A DNA stretch of 5,545 nt from JBKECY01 sp047975025. GTDB taxonomy: Bacteria; Bacillota; Clostridia; Lachnospirales; Lachnospiraceae. How positions within the stretch are numbered: position 1 is the first letter of the stretch; the number at the start of each line of letters is the position of its first letter. Made by a program: the position numbers and the translations under genes. A model generated the notes under the pieces. That model did no database searches, was not told where the DNA came from, and saw only the letters and a program-made list of their open reading frames with translations. The DNA lies in the NCBI GenBank assembly GCA_047975025.1, contig JBKECY010000032.1, positions 1 to 5,545 on the forward strand, given 5' to 3'. Shown here in pieces: positions 5,447-5,545 of the stretch.

Positions 5447-5516
5447 ACGCGTTTTCCGCTAGCAGCTGAACATTGATTCCGATTTTTTCTGAACATGTTT
5501 CCGGTTCAGTCTGAAC
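5432..5516 (+). repeat. four direct repeats TTCCG-N(6-7)-CTGAAC
   Basis: Units are at 5432-5448, 5454-5471, 5477-5494 and 5499-5516. Each starts TTCCG and ends CTGAAC, with a poorly conserved middle. Starts are 22, 23 and 22 bp apart, about two helical turns, so bound proteins would lie on one face of the DNA. The last unit also contains a perfect 13-bp palindrome, GTTCAGTCTGAAC (5504-5516). Confidence 0.85.
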
Positions 5517-5541
5517 ATTAAATTTACCAAAGTGTTATAGT
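5512..5541 (+). promoter_or_regulatory. possible inward promoter of the insertion sequence
   Basis: TGAACA (5512-5517) and TATAGT (5536-5541) are 18 bases apart. The -35 element would be the end of the fourth repeat, so a protein bound to the repeats could shut off the transposase promoter. The -35 match is only four of six bases. Confidence 0.35.
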
Positions 5542-5545
5542 CATT

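Larger units (their letters stand above)
5426..5545 (+). mobile_element. left end of an insertion sequence, probably IS21-like, continuing past the window
   Basis: The lipoprotein's coding character stops at 5425, where the sequence changes to TGCAAATTCCG and a fourfold repeat. IS21-family elements are known to carry multiple copies of a terminal repeat, thought to be transposase-binding sites, and to begin with TG. No transposase gene is visible because only 120 bases are in view. The orientation (body to the right) is inferred from the broken lipoprotein gene. The reverse, an element lying to the left and ending at CA 5517, would require the lipoprotein gene to be a passenger and fits less well. 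Confidence 0.55.

Noticed and set aside
5218..5496. Minus-strand 92-codon open frame across the lipoprotein end
   Set aside because: It is antisense to the lipoprotein gene and begins inside the repeat array; no start signal or domain features.
5432..5516. CRISPR-like array
   Set aside because: The repeats are only 17-18 bp with variable interiors and 4-6 bp gaps, so there are no spacers; the pattern fits transposase-binding sites.

Overview
The window looks like a chromosomal accessory region of a Gram-positive anaerobe of the Clostridia, most plausibly Lachnospiraceae. This is inferred from strong AGGAGG-type ribosome sites, a HAAS/DUF1700-type membrane protein, a LacI-type regulator beside a sugar isomerase, and a clostridial-style lipoprotein. 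No rRNA, tRNA or CRISPR array is visible. The sequence has two parts. Up to about 3660 it is moderately GC-rich; from about 3660 to 5425 it is clearly AT-rich and every gene is damaged, which suggests an acquired and decaying segment.

Left part, minus strand (1-1340): a HAAS-type multi-spanning membrane protein (272-1249) is cut by one in-frame TAG at 665-667. It is followed by a short single-span protein (61-225) whose frame also seems broken near 61-77. A good promoter (1307-1336) precedes the HAAS gene and holds a short perfect palindrome in its spacer, but no PadR-type regulator gene is present here.

Middle part (1341-3660): an intact divergent pair. A hydroxypyruvate isomerase-like TIM-barrel protein (1476-2264, minus) faces a LacI-family regulator (2536-3564, plus, TTG start). 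Both leaders carry a near-identical 16-bp dyad, YGTGTGYTCGYACACA (2281-2296 and 2411-2426), the obvious candidate operator. Each gene ends at a hairpin terminator. The pair reads as a self-contained sugar-responsive switch controlling one isomerase.

Right part (3661-5545): an unrecognised coding remnant (3686-4219, one in-frame TGA and a C8 run); a secreted YiiX/YycO-like NlpC/P60-superfamily hydrolase (4246-4776) with an in-frame TGA just before its catalytic Cys; and a lipoprotein gene (from 4796) cut at about codon 210. At that point begins what looks like the left end of an insertion sequence, with four direct repeats at a 22-23 bp spacing, probably IS21-like and continuing beyond the window.

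The most interesting points are the twin operators, the insertion-sequence end that gives the lipoprotein gene its last codons and stop, and the run of genes broken by single in-frame stops. I see no convincing evidence for a wholly new system.
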